Notes: generated by a model from the sequence alone, not told the origin. A stretch of 64,000 nucleotides of DNA from Coturnix japonica (GCF_001577835.2 NC_029516.1:105915700-105979699), one strand, 5' to 3'; shown: positions 37,980 to 51,048, numbered from the stretch's first letter. Translations and numbers: made by a program.

Positions 37980-39770
37980 GCTCCTGACCTGTTTAAGCTG
38001 CAAAGAAGAGTGCTCTTTGCTGAAGCTGATGTGACTGAGAAGATATCCTGGAGGTTGGGGCTGAACGGAAGGCTGGAAGGTGAGCAGTAGAGTTGAGACT
38101 CTGGGGGAGCAAACAGTTTCAGAAGGTCTACATGGCCAGTGAGGAGCTCCTTAGTGAGCTAGCACAGAAGAAGAGACTGGTGAAGAGGCAGAAACAAAGG
38201 CAGGCAGCAAAACAGTTAAGCAACGTTAGTGTCAAAATCAGAAAGGCCAAAACCCAGCTGGAGCTGAAAGTGCTGAGGAGCACTGATAAGAACGAGAGAG
38301 GTTCTGCAGAATGCTAATTGGAGAAGCAAGTTCAAGGAAAATAAGCTCATAGTGACAATAGATGACACTGAAAAAGCTAGATTACTCAATGTCTGTTTTT
38401 TTTTTCCTACCGGTTTCAGAGCAAAAACCAACTTCCATAGTGCTTGTCCATGGGACAAGTAACAGGCAGCCAGCAGGGGAGAACCAACTTAGGCACGAGA
38501 GAAACAGCATCTGTTCAGATGCATTGGGTTTCTCCCACAAGCTGCTGGGTAGCCTTCCTGATCCTGTGTTCATGATTGTGATGCCACTGCCAGTCTTTAA
38601 AAGAGGCAAGAAGAATGGCTCAGGGAACTATAAAGTAGTCAGATTCACCTCAAGCAGTTTAAAGGACATGGAGCATATAGTCAGGGGTAGTTGGTCTTGG
38701 AAGATAAGTCCTTTATGACCTGCCTAATATGATAAAATGACTGGCTCTATGAGCAAAGGCAGAGGGGTGGGTGTAATGTACCTTGATTACAGTATGCCCT
38801 TTGGTACAACCGGACAAACAGACTTTTAGATGGACTGATAGCAGTATGGATCATGGGCCTGTAAGGATAGCACTCAATAAGTCAACATTTGGCTGTTAAT
38901 TAGCAAAGTTCCCTGGGGTCCGTATTGGCACCCGTATTCACGCCTTTATTGACAATGTGACTGCAGCGCAGAATTCATTATCAGCAGATCTGCAGATAGC
39001 ACTAAATTAGCAGAAATGGAAAGTTCAGCCCAGATGGACCCCTGAGAACCTCAAGGACTGGACAGAGATGTTGTGATCCATATAAGAGGTATGAAGTTCT
39101 GCACCTGGAACAGCTGGAATAATCCACTGGATGGGTACATAGTGGGAAGTGACAGGTTGGGCAATAGTTCTGAGGGTTACAGTGTGCTCCAGATCAAATG
39201 TGAGCACTGATCTTGCTCTTGTAAAAGAAGCTGTACACTGGGGTACGTTAGAAGCATGGCCAATACATGAACTTGGCTGATTATTTCTACCTGGTACTGG
39301 CAAGGCCATACCTGAAACACTGTGTACATTTTCCTATGCCTTTTGTCAAGAGGGATGTAATGGGAGAGTTCAGTGGAGAGCTTATCAGAAAGCTATGGAG
39401 GAGAATCTGGAGGAGCTGGAATTAGTCTGGTAAAAGGGAAGCTAAGAAGTGATATAACAACAGTTTACAACTGTTCGAAGGATTATTATAAAAGTGACAG
39501 ACCCAAACTCTTCCTGTTAGTGCCAGCTACTCTAAGAAAGAGAAATTGCCTCTATATATGTGGGAAGTGTGGGCATTAGGATAAACAAGAGGGTAGTTGA
39601 GCATTACATCAGAGGGATGGAACAACATTTGACACCTTTTCAAGACTCAGACAAGGCCATGAGGAACATAATGCAGTGCTGAGCTAATCCAGTTCAAAGA
39701 TAACCTCAAGAGGTGCCTTCCAACCAGACCTTGCAGCAGGCCTTAGATATCTTCATGATATCTTACTGTT
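37980..39770 (+). repeat. Ancient CR1-type LINE, long but heavily decayed
   Basis: Fragments of CR1 ORF2 appear in order. The frame at 38093-38317 gives KIRKAKTQLELKVLRSTDKN, the segment before the reverse transcriptase. At about 38620 a GNYKVVRF remnant of the GNYRPVSLT motif is visible. Near 39090 there is a KVLHL-like block, and the frame at 39373-39579 gives DITTVYNCSKDYYKSDRPKL and FLLVP, the C-terminal end. Many stops and indels. It has no intact function and is much older than the other CR1 copies. Confidence 0.8.
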
Positions 39771-40653
39771 AAGACCCTATTATTTGAACAAACTGTTAAT
39801 TAACTTGTTCACATGAATGGTGGTAGAAGATTGTCACCTAGCCTGTTCAGAAAGAGACACTTCTGCAGATGGGTAACACCTTGGTGAGTTGTGTAACTGA
39901 GACAACACCTCCCATCAACCCACTTTGTGGAGATGATACAAGTGCAGCAAGAAACGTCAGCTGAGGAAAGGCATTCAAGCCACATATCCCTCATTTCCTT
40001 GCCATGGTACCCACTCATCTTTCTGGCTTAAATTATGTAGTCATTAAAATGTGAATATAGACTCGGGTTTTCTTCTGCCACAACTTAAACAAAAACCTAA
40101 ATTAATAATTAGTTTGATTAGTATTATTCTATCATCAGTAAAAAAGCTTTAGGTCATCCTCTGAAGAAGAGGAAATTGAAGAAACTAGACCTACGAAGGC
40201 ATTATATTCCTATCTCTTTGAATATTTATGCGGCCACAGACTCCTGCCCCAATACTGGATGATACAGAAGGGAAATCTTTCAAAAAGGGAGTGAGCTAAA
40301 CTGACCTACATACTTTGGATCTAAAAAGTGGGTTTTTGTTAATACTTGTAAGAGGCAAGTTGCCATGCTAATGAGTTTATGATTTCCATAATCTGAGGCA
40401 AATGACAATAAGGTCATTTATAGTCAACAGGATTTACAGGTGACACCACTAGCAGAACTTGTTTTACCATATTCAGGGGAACACAAATTTGCTTGTCTTT
40501 GTCTAGAGGTGTAGGGTGGTTGAGTTTAATTATTATTTAATTAAAATGAACAAACAAACATCCACAGAGGGTAGTATATATCCGTATGTCCTACACATCT
40601 GAATTTTTCCTTTTGTTTTGGATTTTTTTCTTTAGAATCAGTGTGACAGGCTT

Positions 40654-40678
40654 CACTGGAGACATAATGTCTCCAGTG
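40654..40678. repeat. 25-base perfect palindrome
   Basis: CACTGGAGACAT and ATGTCTCCAGTG around a single A, in intergenic DNA. Confidence 0.95.
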
Positions 40679-40829
40679 GAGAGGACAAGAGCAGCTGTGC
40701 CACAAGAAACTAGAACCACATGCCACCCGATGTGACGCACCCAGTACACTCACACACACTCAGGCACCTGGCTGGTGTCAGTGTGAGGCCACTCCTGCTA
40801 AGCTCTGAAAGATGACCACGATCAGGGCA

Positions 40830-42145
40830 GGTTCCTGAGAACTGGAAAAAAAAGCAAATGCCACTCCTGTTTTCAAGATGAGGATTCAAGATGCTACAGG
40901 GAAGGTCGCCTCATGTCAGTTCATGAGAAAGTGATGTGGTAAATCCTCCCAGAAAAGATTTCAAAACATATTGAGATGTTTGGGAGTAGCTGGAATCGAT
41001 TTACAAAGTGGAGATCGTGCCTCCACTATGATGAGATCACGCAGGTGGCATGGTGAAAGAAGGAAGGCCAGTAGATGCTTATGTTGGCTTGAGCAAGACT
41101 CTCAGTGCAGTCTCTGAGAATATCTTAATAGATAAGGTGATGAAATAGAGACCAGATAAATGGACAGTAGAGTGGACTGGAAGCTAACTGAGCTGCCAGG
41201 CTCAAAGGGCTGTGATCAGTGACATGAGGTCCATCTGGAGGCCAATCACTAGTAGTGTACTTGGAAGTCAGCACCTCCCAAAGTCGTCATTAATTACCTG
41301 GATGATGGGACAAAGTCTTAGCAAATTTGCAGGTGGCAATACTGGGAGCAGCTGATACATCAGATGGAAGTGCTGTCATTAAAATGGACCTCAACAAGCT
41401 GCAGAAATGGGTCAACAGAATCCTCATGGCATTAAGCAAGTTGAAATACCTGGTGCTTCATCTGAGGAGCAATAAACTCATGCACACGTACAGGCTGGGG
41501 GTTGACCAGCTTTATGGAAAAGGACCTGGAAAATCCTGGTGGACAAGTTGAACATGAATGAGCAAGGTGACTTTGTGGCAAAGAATTCCAGCAGCAACAT
41601 GAGCTGCATTAGGCAGAGCACTGCCCGCAGGTCAAGAGAGGTGATCCTTCCCCTCAGCAGTGCTGTGAGACAACTGAAGTGCTGTGTCCAGCTCTGGATC
41701 ATCCCATACAAGGAAGGGATGGACATATTGGAGTGAGTCCAGTGAGGGGTCACAAAGATGTTTAAGAAACTGGAGCATCTGACATACAAGGAGAGGCTGA
41801 GTTCAGACTGTTTAGCTTAAAGAAAAGAAGGCTCAAGGGGATTTTATCAGTGTTTATCAGTATCTGCTAAGGTGGTGTGGAGAGTAAAGAAGATAGAAAC
41901 AGATTCTTCTCAGAGTTATCTGGTGAAAGGATAAGAGTTAACAGGCATAAATTTAAATACTGGGAAACTCTCTTACATAGAAAGGTTTTTTGTTTCTCTT
42001 TTTGTTTTTTGTTTTTTTTCTACTGCTGATAGAGCAATGATACAACCTTCTCTGGGCAAATGGATCAAATGACCCTGATTTAAACAGGGGTGCTGGACTG
42101 GATGATCTCTAGTGGTGCTTTCCTGCCTCAGTTAGTCTGATTCTG
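40830..42145 (+). repeat. Second ancient CR1-type LINE, RT and C-terminal part
   Basis: Decayed ORF2 from about 40860 to the tail near 42140. Visible relics: a YLDD-like block (attaCCTGGATGATGG, about 41290) in the RT catalytic region, DLNKLQKWVNRILMALSKLK then YLVLHLRSNKLMHTYRLGV (frame from 41327), NSSSNMSCIRQSTARRSREV then ILPLSSAVRQLKCCVQLWII (frame from 41539), and the 3' tail GCTGGACTGGATGATCTCTA. Older than the short CR1 copies. Confidence 0.85.
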
Positions 42146-42221
42146 CATCTACAGGAGAGATGCCAAGCACCTACTTGGCAGATTCTAGAAGCCAAGTACC
42201 CAAGGATATACTGAAACACTT

Positions 42222-42455
42222 TCGTAGAATCATGGAACAACTTGAACTGGAAGGGACCCTTAAAAGCCATTTGGTCCAACTCCCCTCCAGTGACCAGGGA
42301 CACCTACAGCTCGATTAGGATGCTCAGAGCCCCATCCAGCTTGACCTTGAGTGTCTCCAAGTGGGAGAGCATCCACCACACCTCTGGGCAACTTGTTCTA
42401 CTACCTCACCACCCTCACTGTTCAAAATTTCTTCCTCGTATCCAGCCTAAATCTC
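42222..42455 (-). repeat. CR1 3' end, about 235 bases
   Basis: The plus strand reads CGTAGAATCATGGAACAACT, GGAAGGGACCCTTAAAAGCC, AGCCCCATCCAGCTTGACCT and TTCTTCCTCGTATCCAGCCT: a reversed CR1 whose tail faces the tail of the ancient plus-strand copy to its left. Confidence 0.88.
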
Positions 42456-43369
42456 ACACAAAAAATAGTGTATATTCACTTTGTAACTTCATGCAACTCC
42501 CGCACTGAGACAGTCACTCGGTCACCATCTCTAACAGGGAATTCAATGGGAGCTCTCTGGTTCTTGGAGCCAAGTTCCAGCCCTGTTATACAGAGAAAGT
42601 GAATGCTCCAGCGGCTCAGCCACAAACAAACCTTCCAGGGAAACCTGAGACTCAGCTTCAGAACATAAAGGCAATCTGTATGGAACACCCTGAGCAGGCT
42701 GGGGAACAAGTGAGTGCTTTAGAAACTTCAGGCAATGCTCAGCCACTACAAATGCAGCTGACTAAAGTTACACTCCCTTCAGTGAAATATTAGATTGATA
42801 ACATGCTTCAAAGCAGTATATTCATTTTCAAATGCTGTTATTGGCATCCAGATTAAATAAGGAACAGTACTGTGGGGAATGGAGCAGAAAGTTAGGTGCC
42901 TTCTAGGTTAGCAGGGAGGTGGAGAGGGAGTCTGGTGTATGTGAATATGAGATTTATACATAGAGGCCCACCAGTAACACTCTTGAAAGAACCTCACATC
43001 TTCTAAAGTAAGACAAGAAAAGAGATACCCATACAGTATGATACTGCAATTAAAGGAAGAGTAAATACCAGCACTCTTTAAAATCATACACCTGATAAAT
43101 GTTTAAGGCCTCATGAAGGATATTGTTACGTTGAGACTCAGTCTAGAATACAGTGCCCATTTTTGGGCTTATTTATTTCAAATGCTTATTTCTCACAAGT
43201 CAGCTCAGTTTACATGCTTTTGGTTAAACTTTTTTGGTACTTTTTTTTTAAGGAAACCGTTACTTCTTTTAAACCATGAAAGTGACAAAACCTTGGACCG
43301 TGTGGTCCACAGATGTCATACCTCGATCATTGGAAATGCTCAGGAAGCAGAAGGACAGAGCACAGGCTC

Positions 43370-43445
43370 TAAGTGGATGTGCTTTGCACAGGAGGTTGGA
43401 TGAGCAGCCCAGGTCCCTTCCAACCCTACACCTTGACTCTGCAGG
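43370..43445 (+). repeat. Possible CR1 tail remnant
   Basis: Only GGAGGTTGGATGAGCAGCCC and GGTCCCTTCCAACCCTACA resemble a CR1 3' end. The rest is not recognisable. Confidence 0.4.
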
Positions 43446-44654
43446 GTTGTACGTATCATACACACACTGGTGGCTTTGAATAGGGATCTGAAATAAACCT
43501 GGCCTTCACTTCACAGCACCAAAAAGGTATTCTTCAAAACATACTATCCAAAGCCACCTTCCCATTGTGCTACTCATAGCTGTGATTATTTGAGCCAGGA
43601 ACATTTTTAGATCTAGCAGAACAAGGACCAGAACCTTACTTTGCTGCCTTTGGCTTTCTGAATCCGAGCTTAATCTACAATGGAAAAAGATATAGAGTGG
43701 TGTGGGTGGAAAATCCATGCACAGTACATTCCAGATCTACTTACTGTGCTAGTGATTTCCCTTAGGCGCACCCTCTCATCACATCCGAGCAATAGGAGGA
43801 GGAAAAGAGGAAAGTTTTCATTCTAACAGAAGAATAACTGCAGGCTTCAGTAAATTAAGTGTTGAGATAAGACACATCTTACAGAATTACAGCCTGTGAG
43901 TTATGAGCACTCTTTGATGTAGCTGCCATACAAGTCACTTCTGAGAATATTTCTGAACAGCATTAAGTTGCCTATGGCTTGACAAAGCATTTTCCAACTA
44001 TGGAATGAACATTAAAGTATTGAGAAAAATAGCCAATTAGCCACGGCACACAGCCTGCAAACATTCCAGGATCCTTTGAAATTTCTGGAAGAAAGCAGAA
44101 GATGAGCTGAACAGCTCATCCTGCATACGTCTGAGTTCCAGTTACACGCACATACACACCCTCTGATTGAGGAAAGCATAATTTTGAGTGGCAGAAAAAT
44201 GAAACATACTTAGAGGGCAATCACAGAGGGACCAATGAGCATCATGGAATGTCACCATGTCACTGGGAAAACTGCTCACTGATGCTCTTACCACAGTCAT
44301 CCACGAGGTGAGGTAAAAATCAATATAGAATTTCAGAGGAAGGACAGTTATTACGGCACATCAAGCTACTCAGAACAACATGCTGTTCCCACAATGACAT
44401 ACTTCTCATGATAAAAGATTTCGGCAAAAAGCCTCTTGGGAAATCTCAACAATATGGAGAGACGTAATTACAAGTCTTCCGCTCTGAATTAATATTTGTG
44501 TATTGGGAAAACATGGCTTCTTCAAGTCTGTCCATTTCCATCACAAAAGCTGGACAGATAAAAGGCCTGTGTGAACATTTTTTCCCCCTTGGTATTTTCA
44601 GTCCTATAGAAAGCTACAGCAGGACACCTTTACAAGCTCTGGTAACAAGGCTGT

Positions 44655-45655
44655 GTCACCTGGGAAGAATACAGGGATGCCGTCCGGACTTGCAGACATG
44701 GGATCAGGGAAGCCAAGGCACAGGCAGAACTGAACTTGCAAGGGACGTCAGAAACAATAAGAAAACCTTCTACAGGTACATTGGCCAGAAGAGACAAGCC
44801 AAAACGGGCGTACCTACTTTGGTAAGTTTAAAAGGAGAACTGGCTTCAACAGATGAAGAGAAAGCTGAGGTGCTGAATGAGTTCTTCACCTCGGTCTTCA
44901 CTGGTCGGCCAGGAGGGAGGGGGTGGTCACGCAGAGACGTAGGCAAGGAGGTGGATTTTGTCCCTCTCTACTCGGACTCTTTGTTAGAGGCCCCGATTCT
45001 GGAGTGTACTGAATGTCAAGGTGTTAGGTAAGTCCCTCAGTACAAAAAGTACATTTGGATGTGATTTTGGAATAGGGTCGATCGATATTGTTGCGAGGGA
45101 CAACCGAAGATGATCAGGGGGCTGGTATAAGCACTCCCCTTTGAGGACAGCGCTGAGGGCGAGTTACGGGTTCGTTCATTTAGCCTGAGAGAGCAAAGTA
45201 AGTGATTGCCAAGTAAATCGATCGGCGTGACCTCCATTAAGCCAGCCTTTCCAGTACCTAACTAGAAAGGGAACATTCTACCCGAGACACCTTGACATCG
45301 GCAAAGGTAAACGCATCTTCGAGAACAGAGGCTGACAAACATAGGCGGGACCACAAGACGGACAATGGTTTTAAGTTAAAAGAGGGAAGATTAGGTTGGT
45401 TGTTAGCGGGGAAGTTCTTCACTAGGAGAGTGGTCAGGGCCCCTGGAACAGGTGGCTGCCAGGAGAGGTTGTTGCGAAGCCCCCGTCCTGGGAGGTAGTT
45501 CAAGGACAGGTTGGACGGGGCCTGAGGCAAACCTGATCTAGTAAAGGTGTATGTTTGGTGGCCCTGCCAGGCAGGGGGGTTGGAACTACATGATCCTTGA
45601 GGTCCCTTCCAACCCGGGTCATTCTGTGATTCTGTGATTTAGAACAACATGGCAG
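44655..45655 (+). repeat. CR1 LINE, discontinuous, with ORF2 remnant and a garbled middle
   Basis: 44661-44730 reads WEEYRDAVRTCRHGIREAKA then QAELNL. After one frame change, the next frame gives ARDVRNNKKTFYRYIGQKRQ and KAEVLNEFFTSVFTGR (to about 44905), the stretch between endonuclease and reverse transcriptase in CR1 ORF2. About 1.5 kb of RT coding is missing. From about 45085 the C-terminal end is present but full of small indels, and 45500-45650 is a nearly clean tail (CTAGTAAAGGTGTATGTTTG, GGCAGGGGGGTTGGAACTAC, two ATTCTGTG units) like those at 27.7 and 52.6 kb. Confidence 0.88.
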
Positions 45656-48499
45656 TCTCAGCTGGGATGGCTGTAGCACTGTGGGAATACTGGAAGAGCC
45701 TTCTAGTGGGGCTGGAGCAGACAGGGACAGAAAACTTCAGCTGCTGACCCAGTACTACGTAACAGAAAGGTGATATCATCTGTTCTCATCACAGCATAGC
45801 TGTCCCTGTGGTAAGACTTTGCCATGGCATTGAAGTGGATCTCCAACAATTAAGTGGGAAATCACAAGTTCAAAACTTTGCGCCAGGAGAAATGGTTTTT
45901 GCAGGAAGATGAAAATACATTTTATAAACCTTGTTATGCACTGTGAATATAGAATGCAAGACTGCAAAATAACTTTCATATGCCACAGCGATACTTGTGT
46001 GAGTGACTAATAAGGGAAAAACTGAATGAAGAATTCTCTTGAATCAAGAATAAAGGTTATTTTGAAGGATGAAAAACTGAAGGTTATGTCAGAGGATGCC
46101 AATCTATACAACATGATCAGAAATAGTCAGGCTTTCTTCTATCTAACTGAAGGCTACTGGGACTCGAGTCATTTATTCTAATTATTTCTCCATGCTCTAA
46201 ACCAGATTCAGATTTTCAATGGTTTTTTTTCCCCTTTGATTCTCCAGCAGCTGCATTAGTGACCACTGATAAATAATCCAATAAGTAAATAAAGCAATAC
46301 AATCAATTCAAGGATTTGTCTTTCCTCTGTAAGTACAGCAACTAAATACAGCAACTGTAAGGGCTGTCAACACTGTTTCAAGGGTTGTCACAAAGCTGAA
46401 TCCATTCTGACAGACGGTACCACTTGTGGCAGAGCAAACAGCCCAGGCAGACATGAGTGTCCTGCAGGGATCCTCCTCTTTATCTGCTGCTCTTCACTGT
46501 TACTAGAAATGGAGGAAGCAGCACCCATCAAGTGTTTCTCTCACTGGCAGGTTTGCACCTCCATCCATGCCTGCGTACTGGAATCAGCTTGTTCTTAAGA
46601 AAGGTGACCAACTTCAAGAATCCAGAAGAAAACATCCCCAGTGTTTCCATTCCTGGTGGTACTTATTTGCAGACACCAGGAACTTCAGAGTCCCCAGAAC
46701 TCCGTAACAGAAACTCTACTAATGAGGAGGTTGAGGCAATCCGCTTACTTGAATTTGCAAGTGTTGGTTGGATGTTGTTTGTGGTATTTTGGCAGCTCAT
46801 CTGCTCCCTCCACAGGCCAAACATACAACAGTATTTTGCCTATGATCCTTTGGGAATAAAATCAGCCAGCCATGAAAGGAGAGTAGTGCTGACAAAGCAG
46901 TACAAATGGTAGCAACCGCAGAACAGACTTCGGTAGCACAACAGCCTTGGCACACAGGTGGGAGGCACTGCACTTAATGCTGCCTGCTTCTATCATGGGA
47001 AAGACTGTACACTTTTACACGTTAAGCATTCCAAAAAGAAAATTTACTGCTAGGTGAGTGATGAAAAATAGGTCCCGTATTAGTTATCAAATCTCTCAGC
47101 TTCTGATGAAGTTCTCCTTTCTTGAGCTAACATCTTGAATGTAAATAAAACCACCCTGCAATGTTTTTTTCTTTCTACAAACACATTCAAGAAACAAGAA
47201 GAAGAAACTAACTGATAGGACGACTAAAAGTGCAAGATGTCAGGCCTATCACAGCAGTCAATAAGGCATGCAAACTACTGGAACTGTGGTGCTGACATCC
47301 TGCACAATGCATAAGCAAGTGAGAACAAGAGACTGCCCACTCAATTTGATTCTAAATGTTCTAGGTGTTTAAAGTCCAACAATATAATCAGTGTAATTTA
47401 AGCAGCTGGATCCCAAAGGTAGCCCATAAACAAAACAAGCACTTGAAAAGAGAAATAAACGTTTAGATGCTTCTAGCAGTACTTTACTGCTAGTATGTTC
47501 TTCCCAGATGGAGTTACACGAAGGCTCTCGTGCTTGCAGTTGGCTTCCATTTGGTTGAGAGTGTGATTGTAAAAGGTCAATCTTCAGCATTACGTCTGAT
47601 GGGCAAGATGCAGCACAAGCAACCTGAGCTCATCAGTAGGAATACTTACTTATGCGTAGTGTGATAAGGAAGGAGATGGAGAAGGAAAGGCATCATCCCT
47701 GCTCATCTTTCCTCTTTCCCAAAGGGCATGCACATCCAGAGAAATAAATCCTTACGATCCATTTTGTGTCAGAACAAGAAAGCATTGCCAACAATGATAT
47801 TCACAAAGACCGAAAAGGCACCAAGCTTAAAAGGAACAGATATTTCAGACAGTAACACTTCTCTCTTCCCACAGACCTTCCAAGAAACTTCAGCTTTCTC
47901 AAGTCTTGCAGTATGCATGTTCAGTAACAGCAAATGACTACAGTCGAGGTTGACTGCTCCCATTGTTGAACAAGGTTCAACACCACATCTCAGCTGGAAA
48001 CAAGATTCACCTCACAGCCCCAGAGGGAAGCGGTTCCAGCACCAGCAACGACTCAGAGAAACCACAAGTCCTATCAACTCCTTGTGAAGAACCTGCTTAG
48101 AAACACAGGCAGGTACCACACTGAGCAAACTGCCACCCTGCCATAAGCATGTATTTGCTTATGGCCATTGAACATAGAGCCACATCTACACATGGTAGCG
48201 CATACAGCACACAGTAACCTATACTTACACATATAAACTGCAACAAGGAAATGGCAGCACCAAAGAGCCACAGATGACCAGTTCCTCAATCGCCTGAGGA
48301 AGGAGAGAAGCGAGGGCTTCTTCAAAACCACATACATTTTTTAAACGAGTGTCTGGACAGTGCAAAGGATTAGGGTGGAAAAGCACTACGGGTGCCCAAA
48401 CAAATGCTGCCACTCTTAAAGGCTGTTGAGACAAAGATTTGGTTCAATGGAAAGCAAACAAAAAACCTATTTCAAAGTTTTAATTGCTAAACTCTCAGT
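45656..48499. other. Intergenic, unassigned
   Basis: No CR1 recognised. The longest frame (46457-46912 plus, 151 codons) has no recognisable domain. It may include distal EIF1AX 3'UTR at its right end. Confidence 0.5.
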
Positions 48500-51042
48500 G
48501 GGAAACAGACAACACAAAGTTTACTCTTCGGTCGCAGAAAATTCACCTTTTAATTTCTGTGTTATGGTTTCATACTACAGGTAGAAAAGCCAGCAGCAGT
48601 TCTCAAAGTCAAACAAGTCTTATTAGAAAAAAAACTACATAGAAATAACCACCTTTCGTGGCATCAGTCATCAATCTTGCACTCCTCTACCTGGCAGCTC
48701 CTGCCTTCCTTGCATGTGGACGCTGAAATCAGACCTATTTTGAGCAAGCAGCTTTTTACCTCTGGAAGAAAAAGGGACAATACAAAGCTGCCTGGTTTGC
48801 TTTGTGAAAGGGGCTCTGGCAGTGGACAGAGAATGAAGACTTTTATTTGAGAAAGACCAAGTAGCCCACCATGAAATTGGTGAGATGGTGTTGAGCCAGA
48901 GCACTAGGAAGAAAATCATGGTTGAATAGGAATCTTCCTAAAGGGCTCTACAGAGTTTTGGGTGGGCCAGACAGGAGCCTGTGACCAATAAAGACCGGAA
49001 ACAAGTTTGTGAGGAACAGAATTTCATCTCTGCCCTACAGCTGAAGCATCTTCTACAAGAGAATTCTGGTACACTGAAATCAGTTTCTTGCAACAGCAGC
49101 ATATTTGTTTCTACTTCTCTTACCACCGACAACGTACTTTACATTTTTCCTATATGTACAAAAGTGTTTTTGGCAAGAATAAATTCTGTATTTGTACCTT
49201 GGGTAAACATTGACTGTAATTTAATCATTAACTTCTCTGCTGCCTCTACTGCATAGAAATCTTCCGCACTTGGAACCCAAACTTGGTTTGGGGAGTTTCT
49301 AACCCATTTTCAGAGCTGCTCGATGGACTGTTCAAGGCAGGGAATGGCTTATAAACCTTGCCCTGAAACTTTACAACTTGTACATTGATTCACTACTGAA
49401 CCTTACGGACATAAAAAGACAGAAACTTAATATACTTTAATATTGAGGCAAATGCTACTACGTTAGTAGCACATTTTCCCAACATGTAGCAAGTTCTTAC
49501 CATGAGTTTCTCAAATCCACGTAATGTTTGGCTAAACTACTCAAGACTAAGAAATAGTTGTTATTGTGTGATCTTTTAGGAATAACAGATACTGTAAAGA
49601 AGGAAAACGATAAAGAAAGACACTTTCTGAGAAGTCAAACCTAATGCAGAAATCCTCCTTAAAAAAAATAATCCCATAAAGCACAGAGGCCACTCCGTAT
49701 TTACAGACATTTTGTTTTATCTATTGGGGCAGTCACTTTACAGCATACCAAAAAAGACTGTATAACGAATACAAGTGTCAAGAATCAGATCTTTATGGCA
49801 CAAAAGGAAGCTTTCCATTATCCTGCTTTCAGAGCTGTTAAATACATGACTGAAGACAAACAAACTAAGGCTACCACAATATGATATTTTCATGATGATG
49901 TTAGTTTTTATTCAGCTTCAACTGACTCCTCCAGTCCAAAGGTGGAGAAGAATCTTCCCATTAGTTTGTTTCAGTGATTCATTCTGGATGGAAAGATTCT
50001 TTTCCTACGTCTGACACAAATTTAATTTCTCATTTATATTGTTATTCAAAGTTCACAAGAAGCTTTAACGTTGTACCTTCAGCTGCGTGGAATTTAAGAT
50101 TAAAATAAAACTCTACTCTTAACATAACCCTTTCTATAATGTAAAAATATTCTACATGTTTAACATATCAAGAATGTTAAGCATTTGCTTTGGGGGAAAA
50201 CTATTTTAGGTTGTATTTTTTCAGTACAGAACCAAGTTCGTATGAACTCATCCCTGTTCTGTTGGGTGCCACCCAGTGTTCATCATCCACAACTACAGCT
50301 TAGCTACTGAACAGACAGGAGAGCTAAGCATCCAAGACAGTCTTTAACAACTGCCAATTGAAGATGCTGCTTATGTTTTACCATTACTCCTCCTCTACCC
50401 ATGTGCTGTGGCAAATTTGCTTCTTTGAAATTACGAGCGTTCTGAATTATCAAAATCAGTATAAAAATAGCAGCATGCTACGAGACGTGAAAAGCAGATT
50501 CATGCATTACGAATTAAAATGCAGATTTCTGCCTTCCTTTTATATTATCAAAATCTTTTACAGTTAACATCAAGGCAAGGGGTATAAGGACAGACGCTGC
50601 ATAGTACATTGTAATACTAATCTGAACTGGGTATTTAATCAAAATTCATGATAATTACAGGGTAAACAATTTTTATTTCAAAATACAAGTTTAAGTGGAA
50701 TTGTAGTGATGAAAGCACAGGAGGGGAAAACCAGAGTCTTTTACAGCCCATGTCTCTGTATCTTACTTATACCCGGAGCTAAAAGCTCTAATTGGTGAAG
50801 AGAAAATATTTGTGGCATTTCATTTAACCTTTGTGATAATCCAGCATTATCCATTTCTAAAGAAATATAAATACTTTAAAACAAACATTGAAAATAAATC
50901 CTTTTGATGTAACAAACTACACTCTTTACCAAGAATTTTCAGTCTTCTTAAAAGAAAGGTACTTCACCCAAAAAATAACCAAAATATCAATGTAGAACAA
51001 TCCTTGGAGGAAGAAAGTTGGAATGTAAACCTCTGCTCCAAA
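48500..51042 (-). other. EIF1AX: EIF1AX 3' untranslated region (distal end uncertain)
   Basis: AT-rich, CR1-free DNA follows the EIF1AX stop for more than 2 kb. Candidate AATAAA hexamers on the minus strand are at 50677-50672 and 49912-49907, and ATTAAA variants occur further out, for example near 48480 and 48555. The mammalian gene has a long 3'UTR with alternative ends. The boundary given is only my estimate. Confidence 0.45.
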
Positions 51043-51048
51043 TTAGAT
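51043..51048 (-). CDS. EIF1AX: EIF1AX exon 7, coding part (one codon plus stop)
   Basis: After a pyrimidine-rich acceptor (CTTTTTACTTTTCAG) the exon opens with ATC TAA: Ile-144, then stop. It restores the conserved C-terminus DDDEDIDDI. As I recall, human EIF1AX has the same arrangement, which supports the choice of this acceptor over reading through the exon 6 donor. Confidence 0.93.
   Translation of the reverse strand: M

Noticed and set aside
44498-45031. 177-codon open frame as a possible gene
   Set aside because: Its middle (NNKKTFYRYIGQKRQ to EFFTSVFTG) is CR1 ORF2. It is a LINE remnant with unrelated flanks joined by chance.
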